A stretch of DNA of 64,000 nucleotides from Terfezia claveryi (taxonomy: Eukaryota > Ascomycota > Pezizomycetes > Pezizales > Pezizaceae): assembly GCA_015179025.1 (NCBI GenBank), contig WHUX01000211.1, positions 27,173 to 91,172 of the forward strand, read 5' to 3'. The notes below the pieces were generated by a model that was not told where the DNA came from, made no database searches, and saw only the letters and a list, made by a program, of their open reading frames with translations. Made by a program: the position numbers and the translations under genes. Shown here piece after piece: positions 32,271 to 45,700 of the stretch. Each line of letters opens with the position of its first letter. Position 1 is the first letter of the stretch.

Positions 32271-33760
32271 GGGCCAATCAGCGTGTATGCCAAGATCGGA
32301 ATTTATGCATCAGATCGAGAAATTTTTCTCATTTGACTACCACTAGTTATCATATGTATGGTGACAGCTCACATCTCTTCGCTGGTGAAGTGGCTCTTTA
32401 TTGACCATATCTATTTCTCCGCTTGCTCGTGTTGCTAGCCTGTCAAACCAATATTTCCAATAGGTTATGAGCCCGGCCAATATCTATTTCTCCGCTTGCT
32501 CATGTTGCTAGCCAAGCGGAAAAAAATAAGAATATTCTTGTAACCGAAATATGCTTATCATTTACTATGTGGGACCGGCGAATGTATGCTTGTAACCAAT
32601 ATATGCTTATATCCGGTATGCTTGTATCAAGAGACCTCTGTATATGTATAGCTTTCATAACAGGAGTCCAGTATACCAATCTTTCTCCGCCTGCTTGGAT
32701 CCAAACATCTTCCTATAGAGGAATAAAAAACTATATATGTTACTACCGTCTAATGAAACTATGACCATAGGATTTATTCACGGCTCTGAAACAAAGGTTC
32801 TGAGGGAATGAAGCTCAATGATAATTTTGGTTACCTGATGGGGACTAGGAATCGATTCAGAACCCAATAATAACTTACCACTAAACACCTGCACTTATGA
32901 TATATACTGTATGTATGTACCTAAGTGTGCACGCGCCCGCCGCCGCATTGTGTTTGTACTGTACATAAACGAAACCATTTCATTCTCGCTCGGGGATTTA
33001 TATCCAAGTTTACTACTTACTACTTTGAAACGATAAATTAGTTGAAAGTAAACATGGATTACCTGAAAAGTGGCAGTTGGGGCTGCCCGCAGCGGGATTA
33101 GTTTCAAATTTTTGTGGCTTGGGCCACTACGTCGAGATTAACCTGTTGGTTCGGTAGATGTGAACTGGGGTATGCTCCCCCCACCTCCAGTATTGAACCG
33201 GGACGATGAAACCAAATAATAAAGAAATCTTTACGAACCTAGAATAATTAGCCTAATAATGTACGGAGTATAGCCTAGGTTAATGATAATTTTTACCCCC
33301 CCCCCCTCCCCCTCCCCTTACTACTTAATTTAGTTACTTCAATGATAAGCCTAGGGTGGTAAAATATCAAAATTGTAAGATAGTTAGGACTGAAACCAAG
33401 TCAATACCTTCAGCAATTGTAATACGACAGATTGTATACATTCCTGCAAAGGAGCTTGGGTTCTGGTTGGTCCTTTTACACATTATACATTGTGCAATGC
33501 CTTCATCTCTGTAAAGGTAGTTGTATAGATATATATACTGTACTATGATTGAACAGAATGTATACAAAGGTAAGCATTTGGTTATGCCGGGTATAAAAAA
33601 ACAGAGGAGTACATGCAATCCGTCCCGTCCGGTAGCAATTTGGCACCAAATACAACAAAAAGAAACGCCCTCCCAAGATCCCAGTGCCAGAAGGTAAGAA
33701 AAAGGAAGAAATAAAAAACCCTGAGACTCTCGAATACACTCACTCGCAACTCCCATATCA
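32271..33760. other. Gene-free stretch
   Basis: No credible gene. A duplicated phrase around TATTTCTCCGCTTGCTC lies near 32405 and 32485, and a C-rich run is at 33296-33318. Confidence 0.5.
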
Positions 33761-35570
33761 TCACTGCGTGCATCTCGCTGAAACCTTGACAACAACCTCA
33801 CTCGTCATCATAATTTGATTATCCATGCCCATAGCCTCCATCATTGCCCCATGCCCCATCCCATTGCCCACCACCGGGTAAACCCCAAGAGTATGCACTA
33901 GATCTTCAATACTCTCCACCCTTCCATTGCCCATCACCTTTGATGCATCAGCAGCATCCCCACCTTTCCTATTCTTCCCGTGATAAAGCCTACTGAACAT
34001 ACCCCTCTTTGGCTGGTTCATTGTATATTCCCCATACGCATTTGCATAATTCCCATTCCCCAAATCTCCATTCTTTCGTTCAGGATCATATGCCCATGTT
34101 AAGAAATCCTCTGCGGTATAAGACTTGACGGTCAATTGTCCTGGCCTCGGGGGATGAGCGAGAGGTGTTATAGGTCTATGGATAGATTTTTGTGAAATGT
34201 CGGATGCGAACTTATTCGGTGCGGCCTCCGTCAATTCTAAGGAGTCCCGGGAGAAGTATCGAGGATCGTTGTGGCTGTTGCTTATTGGTGGGAGAAGTTT
34301 TTGCTTCCGTGCTTGAGCATTGTGGAATAGCGCAGTGAGGGCGGGGACAGAGGCTGTGACAATAGCGAAAAGGTGTTCTAGCTGCGCAGCGAGGGCAATT
34401 ATAGAAAAGTTCCAGCCGATGTCTAGAGAGCGCCAGGCAGTTGGTTGGTAGACTAAACGCCAGAATGCAGCGCCGATGGCTCTACAATGATGTTAGCTCC
34501 ATGACCTCTCTCGCAAGATGTGATTTCAATATGGGAGAACACGCACATTATACCCATACCAAAGACACAAGCCAGCCCCAATCTCTGCTTAAGAGGTAAT
34601 TTCAAACTCCACAAGAACCTTCGATGACATTAGCAAATAGCCCACTTCCAAAACCCAGAGACCACTTACTTCATCGGTAATAATATAACAATTATATCAA
34701 ATGCCACGGAAACACTCCTTATCCCTGAATACATTATTACACTCCTTTCTAGAGTGGGGCATCCTGAATACCGCTGTGAAATCACCCAGAACGAGTGAAT
34801 AGGTTTACATTGGAATATGGATGCAAGACAGCTGGCAACAGCGTAGCAAAACAGCATTACAATAACTGCTGAGAGACAAAACTGCATCCGCCTCCAAGTT
34901 TGTGGGAAGAGTCGCTTATAGAAAAATAACAGAGAGACTTTCACTATGAAGACGTTGAGGGAGTATAAGAGGATGTGATAAAATATAGCCTACAGAGGTT
35001 AGCAGCTGTTTCCAAAAAAACTTGCCGGGAAAAGAGGAGAGTATTACTTTGAGGGTAATACTGATTTCTGCTATAGTAGCATCGTAGATATGTCTCCCTA
35101 TTGCTCCCGCTAGGATTCCTATTCCACGGATGCAGGTTAGCTTCTGTACTATCATTCATTAGAGCGCACCCAACTGAACTTATGTCTGTTCATCTAGACA
35201 AAGCGAATGTGGGAAACCTACCATAAGAAGTCACCCCAACAGTACACCACATGATAGCCACTGCCATTACAATTGTCCAGTCATCCCATCCAATCCTTCC
35301 TGCCACAAACATTCTCGTCAAAAACCTCCCCAGCACCACCAGTCCGCATATGCCCGCTGTCACCAACTCAAAAACCAACAACATCTCCCCTCGGTCTGGC
35401 GGAACATAGTTCAGTGGGTCACAAAAGGCTGGCGGTAAAAAGTCGTTGGGGAATTCATGATCTCCATTCCTGTCCATAATATCAACCATGGCAAGCCATG
35501 TTTTTTTCTCAATAGGTAGCTCGGAGGTGATGTTGTGGCAGTTCGCCCAGGTGTAATTTAAGGGATTCAT
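33761..35570 (-). CDS. Fungal rhodopsin-domain (Pth11/SAT4-like) membrane protein
   Basis: Five exons (35570-35222, 35148-35048, 34989-34670, 34618-34547, 34481-33761) with introns of 73, 58, 51 and 65 nt encode 520 residues; the phases all agree. Hydrophobic helices include LLVFELVTAGICGLVVLG, the WTIVMAVAIMW segment after GWDD, then KVSLLFFYKRLF, IVMLFCYAVASC with FQCKP, and LPMKFLWSLKLPLKQR. This pattern (R.GWDDW, K.SLLFFY.R.F, FQC.P, P...W.LKLP..Q) is characteristic of the fungal rhodopsin domain family, which includes Pth11-type receptors. The N-terminus lacks a CFEM domain. The cytosolic tail of about 200 residues is polar. Ligand and signalling partners are unknown. Confidence 0.85.
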
Positions 35571-37429
35571 TAGTGTAGATGTCGATTATGTGTATCTGGA
35601 GGAATATGTTACAAAGGAACCTCTGTTTTCGACAGAACCCGGTGAAGAGAACTGGTGGTGATCGGCCAAGTATGTAAGGGATGGTATGGTCTGCCGTTAC
35701 TTTTTCCTGCAAAAGGAATAACTCCTGCTTCCTCGTATTGCCTGAGCCGTTTTCTCCTCCAAGCTACATTCCTCAACGGCCGTCAATGCTTATGTTCGAA
35801 TCGTCGGGGATCGATGTCGAAAAATGCAAATATATGCAACAGCCACACACTGAACTTACATAATCAAACCAAAGGGTGTGAGGAATCATTGCATAACATA
35901 TACAATAAACTACCCATAAAATAAAAGTAGAACACCAACATTTCATAAATACTCGGCCAAATGAACCTTGTATATAACCAGCAGCCGGCAATTAACGTAC
36001 CTTACCTTCAGATTACCTTCAGGAGGAAGAAGGGTGTGTGATCTACAGCAAAAAGAGTAACCTAAAACAATATGCATGGGTCAAAACATGTTCAAGGTAT
36101 GTATGTAATTGTAGTTTAACGGCTTGAAACGAGATATGCTTCGTTCACGATCTCTACTAGAAGGATGAATGGGTAACTTTAGGGCCGGCTAATGTATTCT
36201 CGTGCCCGGTTTGGGAGGGGTATCCATGAATCGTTATCCACAGCCAACCTACAATAATTAATTTCCTCCCATACTACATTAGTCGGCAAGATGATCCCCC
36301 TGTCTTGTCACAAGGAACACAAATAACAAGGAATACGAGGGGGTATCTCAAGGCTCCAGTGCACATTTGATATTTCTTCCTGCAATGTAAACAATGCTGA
36401 CTTCTATTCTTGCTAACGTCGCTTGCAGTTAATATAATGTACTGCAAAGTTCCCACAGTATCTCATTAGTCTCGTGCCAACCACGCATTTTGTGCAGGTG
36501 ATAGCTGTGACTAGGGAGGTTGTTCGCATTTATCAAATGGTCTTCAGATGAGCCGAGGGGCACCTTTGAATTTCTCCCTGGTTTCTAGAACGTTAATGTA
36601 GCGTGGGAGTCAGCACCCAGACTAGGATTTGGAAAAACTTAAGCCGCAAACATCTAAATTTCTCTCGATCCCTAGGGTTACTCACACATCACTCGTGCGT
36701 CTGCATGTCCCATTGAGGGTTGGATTCTACGAAAATAGCCCATCTGATCCGACTCCTACAAAAAGCTCTGGTTCACGGAACTGAGCGGTATTATCTCAGC
36801 TTAGCCTATTATTATGTTTTGTACGAGGGTGTTGTGCCAACTTTTGACTTAGCATTTATATTGTCGCAAAAAAGGTAAAGTCGATTGGCTAACAGAAAAT
36901 CACCCATAAGACTGTTCCCGGAATGGTCCATCAATGACAAATATCGAATTTTCCTAATTTTTTGCCAATGTCAAACAATTTCTTTTGCACGTGTGTAGAG
37001 ATCAACCCAGCAAAAATGGCGGTCACTATTGCAATGCAGAGATATGCTGAACTGTATTAAAAAAGACTTATTAAGCCATATGAGGGTGAATAATTTTGGC
37101 ATGCGATACAGATAGCGGTGGTAATGCCATGCAACAAATAATCCTACAAATTGAGAAGAGCTACAAACCTGAGGGAAAATCTCCACGTTACCTAAGGTCA
37201 TGAGTGACCATATATCGATGTAAAAATAACTCTGCACTGATCTCTAACAATATGCCAAGAAAAATACAAAGCATAAACATGTTGTATACAGCTCCGAGTG
37301 AAATGCACCTGATAAGATACGCCTCATGTCATGACATGAATATCATTATCCAAAGCATAAACAAGTTGTATACAGCTCCGAGTGAAACGCACCTGATAAG
37401 ATACGCCTCATGTCATTACATGAATTTCA
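35571..37429. other. Intergenic stretch with one short element
   Basis: No protein-like frames. A direct repeat of about 90 bp lies at about 37267-37350 and 37352-37440 (TGTATACAGCTCCGAGTGAA in both). A short element is at 36822-36841. Confidence 0.5.
36822..36841 (+). mobile_element. Ultra-short inserted element, 20 nt
   Basis: TACGAGGGTGTTGTGCCAAC is bounded by TTTTG at 36817-36821 and 36842-36846. This copy lacks the CAGACTA end, and the five-base duplication alone is weak evidence. Confidence 0.5.
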
Positions 37430-38258
37430 TTATCCACTGGCCCACTCTTCCGTTTTCACATTCGGCCGCTGGATATTTCTCCCTTCCCCTTCCCTTTCTC
37501 TTTGTGCTTGCACCCGGTCCTCTTCGGCGGTTGTTGGTGGTCCAGCATACCCAGATCTATCAGCCAGTGAGGGTAGGCCAGGGACACCCGCTATACCGTT
37601 CCAATTCCCAAGATATCCCCACGCAGTTTCAGGTCCTGCCGCAAGCAATTCCCCGAAGCCATGATTATCTAACATCATCAAGTTCTGGAAAGCATCCCAA
37701 TCTATTACGCCCGCCGTAGACAAATCACTTGGTGGGAAGTGATGCGCCGGTGACATCAGTGGATGATGTGCTTGAATAGAATGTGACTGGTGTTGAGGTT
37801 GTGTTTGTGGCGTGTGCTGCTGCTGTTGTGATAGGTACATGCTAGGTGGGGGGTGTGGACGGGGAGGGGGAGGGGGGTTGGTTGCGCAGCAGGAGGTAAC
37901 TTGGGAGAGGGGACTGACAAGGCGGGGGCCGAGGTCTGCGCACGCTGAATTGGAGAGAGCACAAGCCCACCAAGGGAAGACACAACGCTAGGGGTAGTTG
38001 GTAAGCCAGTTGAAAGTGCCGAAGGCGCTTCCGTAATGATGGGAGTGAGAACACCAGGGGTAGGTCGGAAGGCTGATCTTGGTTGGGGATGGTTGAATGT
38101 GGACGACCCAGAAGGGGGGAAAACGGGACTCTGTCTATTAGTAGATTGGAATGGGGTACCCTGCTGTTTCGAAAGAGCCGGCTGAGACGGCTGAGAAGGC
38201 TGAGACGTTGGTCTTCGAAGAGTATCGAATTGTTGCATTCTCTGCAAACCTGGGTGAG

Positions 38259-38289
<31 letters not shown>

Positions 38290-41200
38290 CTGCTGTTGTT
38301 GCTGTTGTTGCTGTTGCTGCTGCTGCTGCTGCTGCTGCCTCCCTTCCCGCTCATCACGCTGTTCTTGGTGTGAGATCTGCGTTTGCAAAAGATGGAACTG
38401 CTGATTTCGTGACTCATTTGAACGTAACTGAGCCTGCTGCTCTTTCGGCTTTTCGTTGCCTCCGTCCCCCGCGGAGAAATTTGCCCACTCCATTGGTTCC
38501 GAGGGGCTACAAATATCGCTTTCACCTGTGCCACTTGTGCCCTCTCCTCCACTGACATGTGTTCTCTCCAGCGGTCCTTGCGCATCGCGAATATCACAAC
38601 CAAACATACGCGCCAAACCTTCAATCATCTGCATAGGCTTCATCATGCTATGAAGCCTTTCCGAAGATGCCTTTAATGCCTTGATACAAACGAGGACCTC
38701 AATCTTTTCCACCCTCTCTACTGCTGGATCATTAATGCTATACCCGAGTAGCAGTAATGCAGCCGCTCGAAAAATGTGGGTTCGGACTGTTTCGTTAGAC
38801 TTGAAAGCGAACTCGGTATCCCACTGCGGGATATAAGTACATCGCAATAAGAGGCGAGCCGTCACTTTGCAAGTATGCACAGATTGGGCCAGGCAGAATG
38901 TCCTCCATGTAGGATGAAGCGGCTTGGAAAAATCCGTAAAAGACCGGTAAAGAAGTAAACGTGCATGCTGGGCATCGAGCAATGGTCTGAGAGCAGCTAT
39001 CTCCAGTGGCTGATTGGATAATAAATCCGTGAGTTCGGAGGGGAACATATCCCACGCCCTATCCAGCTGATGTTCAACTTCTCTTAACCTCATGATATCC
39101 TCCTCACTCCCTGCCTCCAGAGCATATGTGGCTCTCACCTTTTCGAAACACCTACAGACCTGAATAAGTGCTCGATAAACTCTGAGGCTCATCTCTGCTG
39201 AACCCATAAGACCCTGTGAGCCTCCAGCTTCTTTGCCTGTAGCTTCTTCTGAGGTCCCTTGGCCAGTGGGTCCAACTCCTTTCCCATCAACTAGACCCGG
39301 AAAATGTACATCAATATCTTGGTCGTGGAAAATCACCGGTCTTCCAAAAACAATGCCAATCTGCCGGTCCATAACATAGGCCGCCCAAAATAAGCGATTC
39401 CGGCATTCTTGCTCAACCTTGGTGACCTGGTTAGGCTGTGGCATCTTATGAAGACCTAAATCTTGGAACGCACGGCATGTTGCTCCGATCATCATCCAGC
39501 AAGGGGATGGGAGAGAGGCATTCATAAGATATATAGATATCAATAGAAATACTAGAGAATGATTAGATGAACTTAGAAGTCACTTCAGAATGGAGTGGAG
39601 TAGGAAGGGTAGCCGTACTAGTCGCATCGTCAATGGTGTAAACGGGCAGAAGCTCATCGTGAAAGTGTTTCGCCATTAGGAAGTAGACCCACCCTTGCCT
39701 GATGAACGACAATGGATTGACAATGATTAGTGATAACTCTCCAGATGTATGCTAGAAAAGCCCATGGGTAGCTGACCTTTCTTCCATTCCAACAGTATTT
39801 TCTTGCCGACCGTCAATCATCTGGCACGAAATAGCTAATAGTAGAGTCACAATACAAAAGACAGATCTAACAGTTTCTTTATCTCGCTCCCAGATTGGCG
39901 CTTCCCATGCACGAGCCCACTTCTGCTCTAACTTCGGCCAATACAAAGCAGGTAGATAGTTTTGGAGCGTCTTTCTGTATACTTCTATGCACTCGTCGGC
40001 CTCAGCTTTTTGAGGTAGAAGTGACCGCAGATCCACCTCAATTTCATCCTCTTGATTTATCGGCCAACGCGTTGGAAGATCAGGGACGCTGTTCTCGAGA
40101 ACTGTAGCCATGTGCTCAGTAATTTTTCCGTTTTGTGGTATAGATAGCCTCAACGAACTTGAGAGACGTCTACCAAGCTGCGGAGGAGTAAATCCTAGCC
40201 GCTCTAAATACTCCTTGTAACCCAAGGCAAACGATGGACATGAGCTAGATCCGTAAAAGCCATTATCCCATGCCGAAGGCTCATCTATGGCCCGTCTTCT
40301 ATTCGCAGAAGTGTCTAGGTGATGTGCATTTGCAGACATAAAGCCCCCAAGCGGACCGGTAGAAATGGTATTCAGGTCTACTCCACATACAGAGTTAGAA
40401 AAGTTACCTGTTACGATACAGTGATGGGGCGTTTGGGGGAAAAGAATAAACTTTCTGTCCCGAATACCTTGTAGTTCACTATTAACACGAAGTATGTTTG
40501 ATTGCGGCATAGGGGCAGTAGGAGAGCTTCCCATGTAGGTAGAGGCACTGTCACCACTATAAGCACCTGATCTTTCTTGAACAGACGCCGCGGAAGGTGA
40601 AGGTGGCGTTGTTATTGCTATTGATGCAGAAGACTGGATAGGAGCATAGCCAACGGACTTCAGTAGGGCATTCGCTCGGTCGAGTTTCTCTTTAAGCTCC
40701 CTTGCAAGTGCCTCGTACGCTCGAAGCCGCCTGCGTAATACACACAAATTGCGGTCAGTCTGGTACCCTACACTTGGGATTGATAAACAACCTTGTGGGA
40801 CCAGCCCTTCTGCGTTCATCTCCTCCTTCAGAAAAATGACATTCTAAACTAGCAGCTAAACAAGAGCTGCAAGGTCCATCGTTCGGAGTATCGCACTATA
40901 TTCTCCAAATTAACCTCCGCTTCTCACGTTTTGACTATCTCTTTCATTGCCTCGCAAGGAGGAGCAATTGAGTATCATACCTTTGTTTTCCGCGTCCTGC
41001 ATTGGTCACAAGCCCTGCTCCGTCTTCGTGGTTGGAATGCCCTCCTAGTAGTTGCACCTTTTGGTCTCTTCTGCTCAGGAAGTACTTTAAGCATTGAACG
41101 GGGGGAGAGTCGACCAGAGACGAGCTCGGTGACTGCTGGTACCACTACGCTTGGTACAAGGTCCGTAGTAGTAGCAGCAGAGCTGGGGCCAGCACCAATG

Positions 41201-41343
41201 TACCCCGAGGGCTCGCCTGCAGCCTCAGTGGTCTGTATAGGCTGCTGACTCTGCTCCTGCTGCTGCTGCTGTTGCTGTTGCTGCTGGGGTTGCTGTTGTT
41301 CATGTCTCTGATCTGGAGTTGCCGGAATACTTGGATTCGACAT
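37430..41343 (-). CDS. Zn2Cys6 transcription factor with fungal_trans domain
   Basis: Six exons (41343-40981, 40895-40792, 40730-39777, 39698-39619, 39551-37901, 37841-37430) encode 1187 residues; every junction keeps phase. The zinc cluster spans the first intron: CDQC at 112-115, RTRKTK, then C122, C130, C133 and C140. The next intron leads into the coiled-coil linker (YEALARELKEKLDRANALLK). The fungal_trans middle region shows YFLMAKHFHDELLPVYTID, IYLMNASLPSPCW, FQDLGLHK and RLFWAAYVMDRQ. The C-terminal third is Gln/Pro-rich with a long polyglutamine tract. It should be a nuclear DNA-binding regulator; the target pathway cannot be told. The last intron (GTTACC donor, 59 nt) is the least certain. 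A second polyglutamine tract lies at the N-terminus. Confidence 0.88.
38257..38338 (-). repeat. Polyglutamine-coding CAG/CAA repeat
   Basis: About 27 consecutive glutamine codons, mixed CAG and CAA, with a purer CAG run at one end. Such tracts vary in length between strains. Confidence 0.9.
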
Positions 41344-43034
41344 CAAGTCAATGTGGAAGGTAATGCACCGGAACTTGCACTCATGAACGCAATACTATGG
41401 CTAGAATGTGAATGTTGATGAACTGAATATTTGCCCGAAGAGTGTTGCAAATTAGATTTCTTGTTGGAACATGGCTTGGTCAATATGAAATGGAGGGGTG
41501 GCAGAGGAAAGATAGTCTCATGCCAGAGGAAAGACTTGACAAGGTAGACGTCATAGCTTGCTTAGCACATCATGGCCTATATCGGACCGCGCAGCTATTC
41601 TTCACTGGTTAGAATATAGTGCTGCCGCTACCGGAATTCCCCCCACCCATTTCAGTTAAGCATTGAATAGCTTACTCTATACCGCCTGTGCCGATGTATT
41701 TACCCCGTCCTCCCCCACCTACTTAGGATGTAGGGAGCCTAGCTATAGAACTGTACTCTACATCATATCCACAAGGGATCTGTAGAGTAGCATGTGTCTG
41801 GATATCGTGATGCTGGGTTGGGGCAGACGCAGATCAACTGCTAGCGCTGCAGTAAGGTCTTGGATGCTTCATATCTAGAAGGCTGACTGGGAATTATTGA
41901 GAGCCACGGAGGCCGCGGGAGGTTAGGTCAGGATAGTAAAGGTTGAGCTTAGCGGTACAAGAGAATCAGGAAGGAGAACAACAGACTATAGTTACTTAAA
42001 GTAACGTTGCCAACCGAATAACAAAAGCCAAGGCGCTGCAAAAAATTACAAAGTGTCCTCCCCCCTTTCCAATCCCAAGGATCCTTGTCATTGTTGTAGA
42101 AACTGAATATATGATATTATTATGTGTTTTTAGAGAGCTGCAAAAATCAGAGATATGGTTATTTATACTTCTATATACCAACTGCCATAGCCCAAGGGTA
42201 CTAGACATTTATAAAAAAAAAAGGTAGTTCTTTCAGTCCAGTAAATCAGAAACTCCAACAATGCAAATACTTTTATATTCTCCTGTAGTATTTTGTGCTG
42301 TGGTCTTTGGAGATTCATGAATAGGCTTAGGTTTTCTATGGCTTACTTAGTCTACTATGATGGCCTCAAACGCTACGCACAGCCAAATGAAATCTAGAAA
42401 ATAGGCAATTTCCAGTGTTTTGCATTTCTACATGAATAGGAATGGTAGTGCATCGATATATTACAGCCATCGACATCAGGTCAGATTCATCAAGACTAGT
42501 TGGGTTTGTTCTAACTGCGCAAATTTGTCAGTCATATTTGTACTACTCAGGAATTTTGAGCCCAAGTTTAATGTCGTGTCTCTGGTTCATTCGTTAACAT
42601 TGGGTTATCTTGCAGTTGATACCATTTATCGATATTCATGAAGGCTGAAGGCGGATATATATGATGATAGGCGAGCTTACGTGCTAGCACACTATGAATT
42701 CCCATTAGGAAATATTCTCGAAGCACAAGAAATGAGTATAAACATTAAATGAAGCTATTATTTAAACCCTAAGAAGCCGATGATTCTCGTTAATGCTGCA
42801 CAAATTCCAAGAACACCAAACCCTCAACCAGACTACACAAACCCAACCGATAACAAAGGAAAAAAAGCCAAGGTAAGAAATCAATACCCAAGACACTCAG
42901 CATTACCTAATTCTATGTACAACTGAACGCTAGGGTATACAATCAAAGAAAAAGTCGGCCACATTCAACGAGACCTTTAGATGCGCCGAAAAGAGGACCC
43001 GAAACCCCATCTGTGAGGAGATTCGATGAGATTC
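41344..43034. other. Intergenic stretch upstream of the transcription factor
   Basis: Contains the divergent promoter side of the regulator and the 3' flank of the next minus-strand gene. No gene seen. One short element is at 42824-42837. Confidence 0.5.
42824..42837 (+). mobile_element. Ultra-short inserted element, 14 nt
   Basis: TCAACCAGACTACA is bounded by CAAACCC at 42817-42823 and 42838-42844. Confidence 0.65.
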
Positions 43035-44193
43035 CTACGAGCCTACAGAAAGTGGACGAACCACAACATTGGAAGGGACAAGAGGGGCAGGTTCATAATC
43101 TCCCTCAGAGGTAGCGCATCGTGAAGAGACCGAATATCCATCCCCTCGCAGACTCTCTGCTTGAGTCATGTGGGTTGCCGTGCTAGCGCCTCCATTCTCT
43201 CGTATGACTTGGATTTCACTGGTAACCGTAATTCCAGCGAAATCGAGAACTGTAGAAGGCAGTTGTGGGTCAAGCTCGACGGCGCTAAACTCTCCGTCAC
43301 CCTTTGCAAACATGCTTGACTTGGTTTCTTCCATTTCATAATCTCGGTTTGACGTTGCTGCTGCGGATTTTGAGCGGCCATGTATAGGGCGACGTTCTTT
43401 GGGCGGTTTGGTGGGTTGAGGAGGCCCTGCGTTTTCGTCTCTGGTACTAACTGTACTAATACCCGATTCCCCATACTCGAGATCAGCTGCTTTGGCGGGG
43501 GGTGCCGATGTTGTTAGGCTCTTCCTTCTCATCCGAGCATGTCTATTAGGATCTCGATGTATACGTTTTTTCACAAGCCATAATAATACGCCGCCTATGA
43601 GAACGATGCCGACGATCGCAATGGCAACTATACCACCTACTGCGGCGGGGGAGATTTTGTTCTGATCACAACCAGGGTAGGCATTGATATCCTCCACATA
43701 CATTGGGTTCGTCAAGATTGCTGGCCCCGTCAGATTTTGCTGGTCCCCAAGATAGATACATGGAGCGTCGAAGCTTCCTCCACACGAGAATTGTCTATTG
43801 AGATTGTCAGTAATTACCCTAGGCTAATTTAACTAGAAGGGTTCCTTACGCAGGGCAGCATTTTTGTTGAAGTGTTCTTGAGAGCATCTCTCCATAGCCA
43901 TATACCCCACTTCCATCTTGGGAGGAAGAATATTTCATCGAACACATATCTTCATGATGGTTGCTATCTGCGCAAGAGAAATAGCCAGGAGGACAGTCCT
44001 TCTGGAAAGTCTTGACTTGTTGGCAACTTGAAGGGCCGATGCCCACATCACAACAGTTCGTCCATATTGTGCCTGAAGTATCTGGGTAGTAGGAGTTTGA
44101 CTGGGAGAGCGTGATATTCTTATTGCAAGAGGGATTGAGAGGCTCTATGACAGGGTTTCGTTTGTGGTACTTCATTGCGATGAAGGTCGTCAT
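43035..44193 (-). CDS. Single-pass membrane protein with Cys-rich N-terminal region
   Basis: Two exons (44193-43850, 43794-43035) with a 55-nt intron (GTAAGG...AATAG) encode 367 residues. The first 160 residues have about 14 cysteines (CCDVGIG, CPPGYFSC, QKCCPA, FSCGG) and look extracellular. A membrane helix lies near 164-189 (AAVGGIVAIAIVGIVLIGG), followed by basic residues and a Ser/Thr-rich cytosolic tail. This layout matches many fungal wall-sensor-like or uncharacterised Cys-rich membrane proteins. No signal peptide is visible at the chosen ATG, so an upstream exon may be missing. A TATATATA at 44256-44263 could instead be the promoter. Function unknown. Confidence 0.68.
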
Positions 44194-45612
44194 TTTTGAA
44201 GGAGTGTGTGCTGATCCACTCAGTACTTCGAGTCAAGTGGGAAAAGCCTTGCGTATATATAGACTCGAAAGTTCTCTTACCCTGGGATATGCAATCTGAT
44301 CCCGTCTTGTGAATAGTGCAACATGTATCCACCTAGCTGGGTCGTCGATGCTGGCTGGAATGGTAACCAAATGTCGGGGACCACCATCTATTTGAGATTG
44401 ATAATTCCAGCTCGCTAGCAGCATACCCAGTCTCTTGTCACTCTTCTTCTCATCAGCTGTGTTACCAAACCGCACATTGACTAGGGTACAAATGGTGGGG
44501 TCTCAAGCTAATGTAGAGTTGGACGGAGAAAACTAAACCTGGACAATAAGATTCTAGGTGGGGAAGCAGCAATCTCATTGGGCAATAGTAATGTTTGCAG
44601 GGTCCAGATTTGTGGGCAAGCCAGTGATCATTGTCATATTCCCTCGACATGCATCTTTACTTACCCTGGCCTTCCCACGGACAGTTTCGGCTTCATATTT
44701 AAGAGTACCAATGAGCAACGAAATCCAGGGTTATCCAGGCCCTATCGTGACAAGTTTGCACATCACGTCCCCCCCCCCAAAGTCTTCTTTTTGCACCCAT
44801 TGCTTTTTCACTGAGTAAGAATGCGAGCTTTACTAATCTGGGCGCTTTGTGCAATGGTAGTGTTATTTACGGACGAAAAAAAACAACGAGCTGTCAGCTA
44901 TTTTAGTCAATGATTCAGTTTTTCGAGAGTGAAGACAACTGCAAGCTTCCCTTCTCGGCCATCATACCATGCGGAGACATGCCATGTGCATCCGCCGCCG
45001 CCACGTGGGAGATAATCTGGGATATCCTCAGGCTTCAGTGCGACTGCTAAACAATTGACTAACCAAAATTTCCCAAGTTAATGTTTCTGATTTAAGGCTT
45101 TTCTATAAACTAGGTTACCGGTAGCTGGGCCATAGAATTCCAGCTGCCTATGTGGCACCTTCTGCAAAGTCTCAGGTTTTTTTTTTTTTACTCTCCCAAG
45201 CAGCTTGATGATGTACTACTTATCACCTATAGACTTCCGCCCGTTCAACGATTTAAGAGTGGTGTTCAGACATAGCCTACGTATGGCTTTTTAGCCATTT
45301 GATTCAATTAATCTAGATATATTTCCGAGATTGTAGACGTGCCTCGGTCGATAAATGCCAATAGACGATCAAGTGTCTGCCGTATTTAATGCCAGAGAAG
45401 CAATATTTCTGGCTGTCTCTGAATTGGAAGTTCTGGACAGTCTGAGAAGTAGTATGTCCTTATTCACACTAGTTTTGAATTTCTTGAACTTTGCAGATTC
45501 CAACGGGATTCAAAATTGATCCAGGACGCAGCTAGTTAACTGGTCTCTAGATAATTAAAAAGATTTCGCTGTAGGAACTGCATCGGTTGGGAAAATTAAT
45601 CAATAACCCTTG
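44194..45612. other. Gene-free stretch
   Basis: Frames upstream of the membrane-protein gene (44233-44475) might hold a missing first exon but show no signal peptide. Nothing else supportable. Confidence 0.4.
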
Positions 45613-45627
45613 GCGGCCAACCAGACT
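45613..45627 (+). repeat. Partial short-element copy
   Basis: GCGGCCAACCAGACT matches the core end and lies 35 bp from a full copy. No clear duplication flanks it. Confidence 0.35.
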
Positions 45628-45662
45628 CACCAAGGTTGTGGTCTAAAAAACCAAGGTGTCCG

Positions 45663-45690
45663 CACAGGAGGGTGTTGTGCCAACCAGACT
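45663..45690 (+). mobile_element. Ultra-short inserted element, 28 nt
   Basis: CACAGGAGGGTGTTGTGCCA followed by ACCAGACT is bounded by exact 10-bp copies of AAGGTGTCCG at 45653-45662 and 45691-45700. Confidence 0.92.
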
Positions 45691-45700
45691 AAGGTGTCCG

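Noticed and set aside
33501..33801. Aromatic-rich minus-strand frames as membrane proteins
   Set aside because: They overlap the 3' flank of the rhodopsin-domain gene, and hydrophobicity comes from T/A-rich noncoding sequence.
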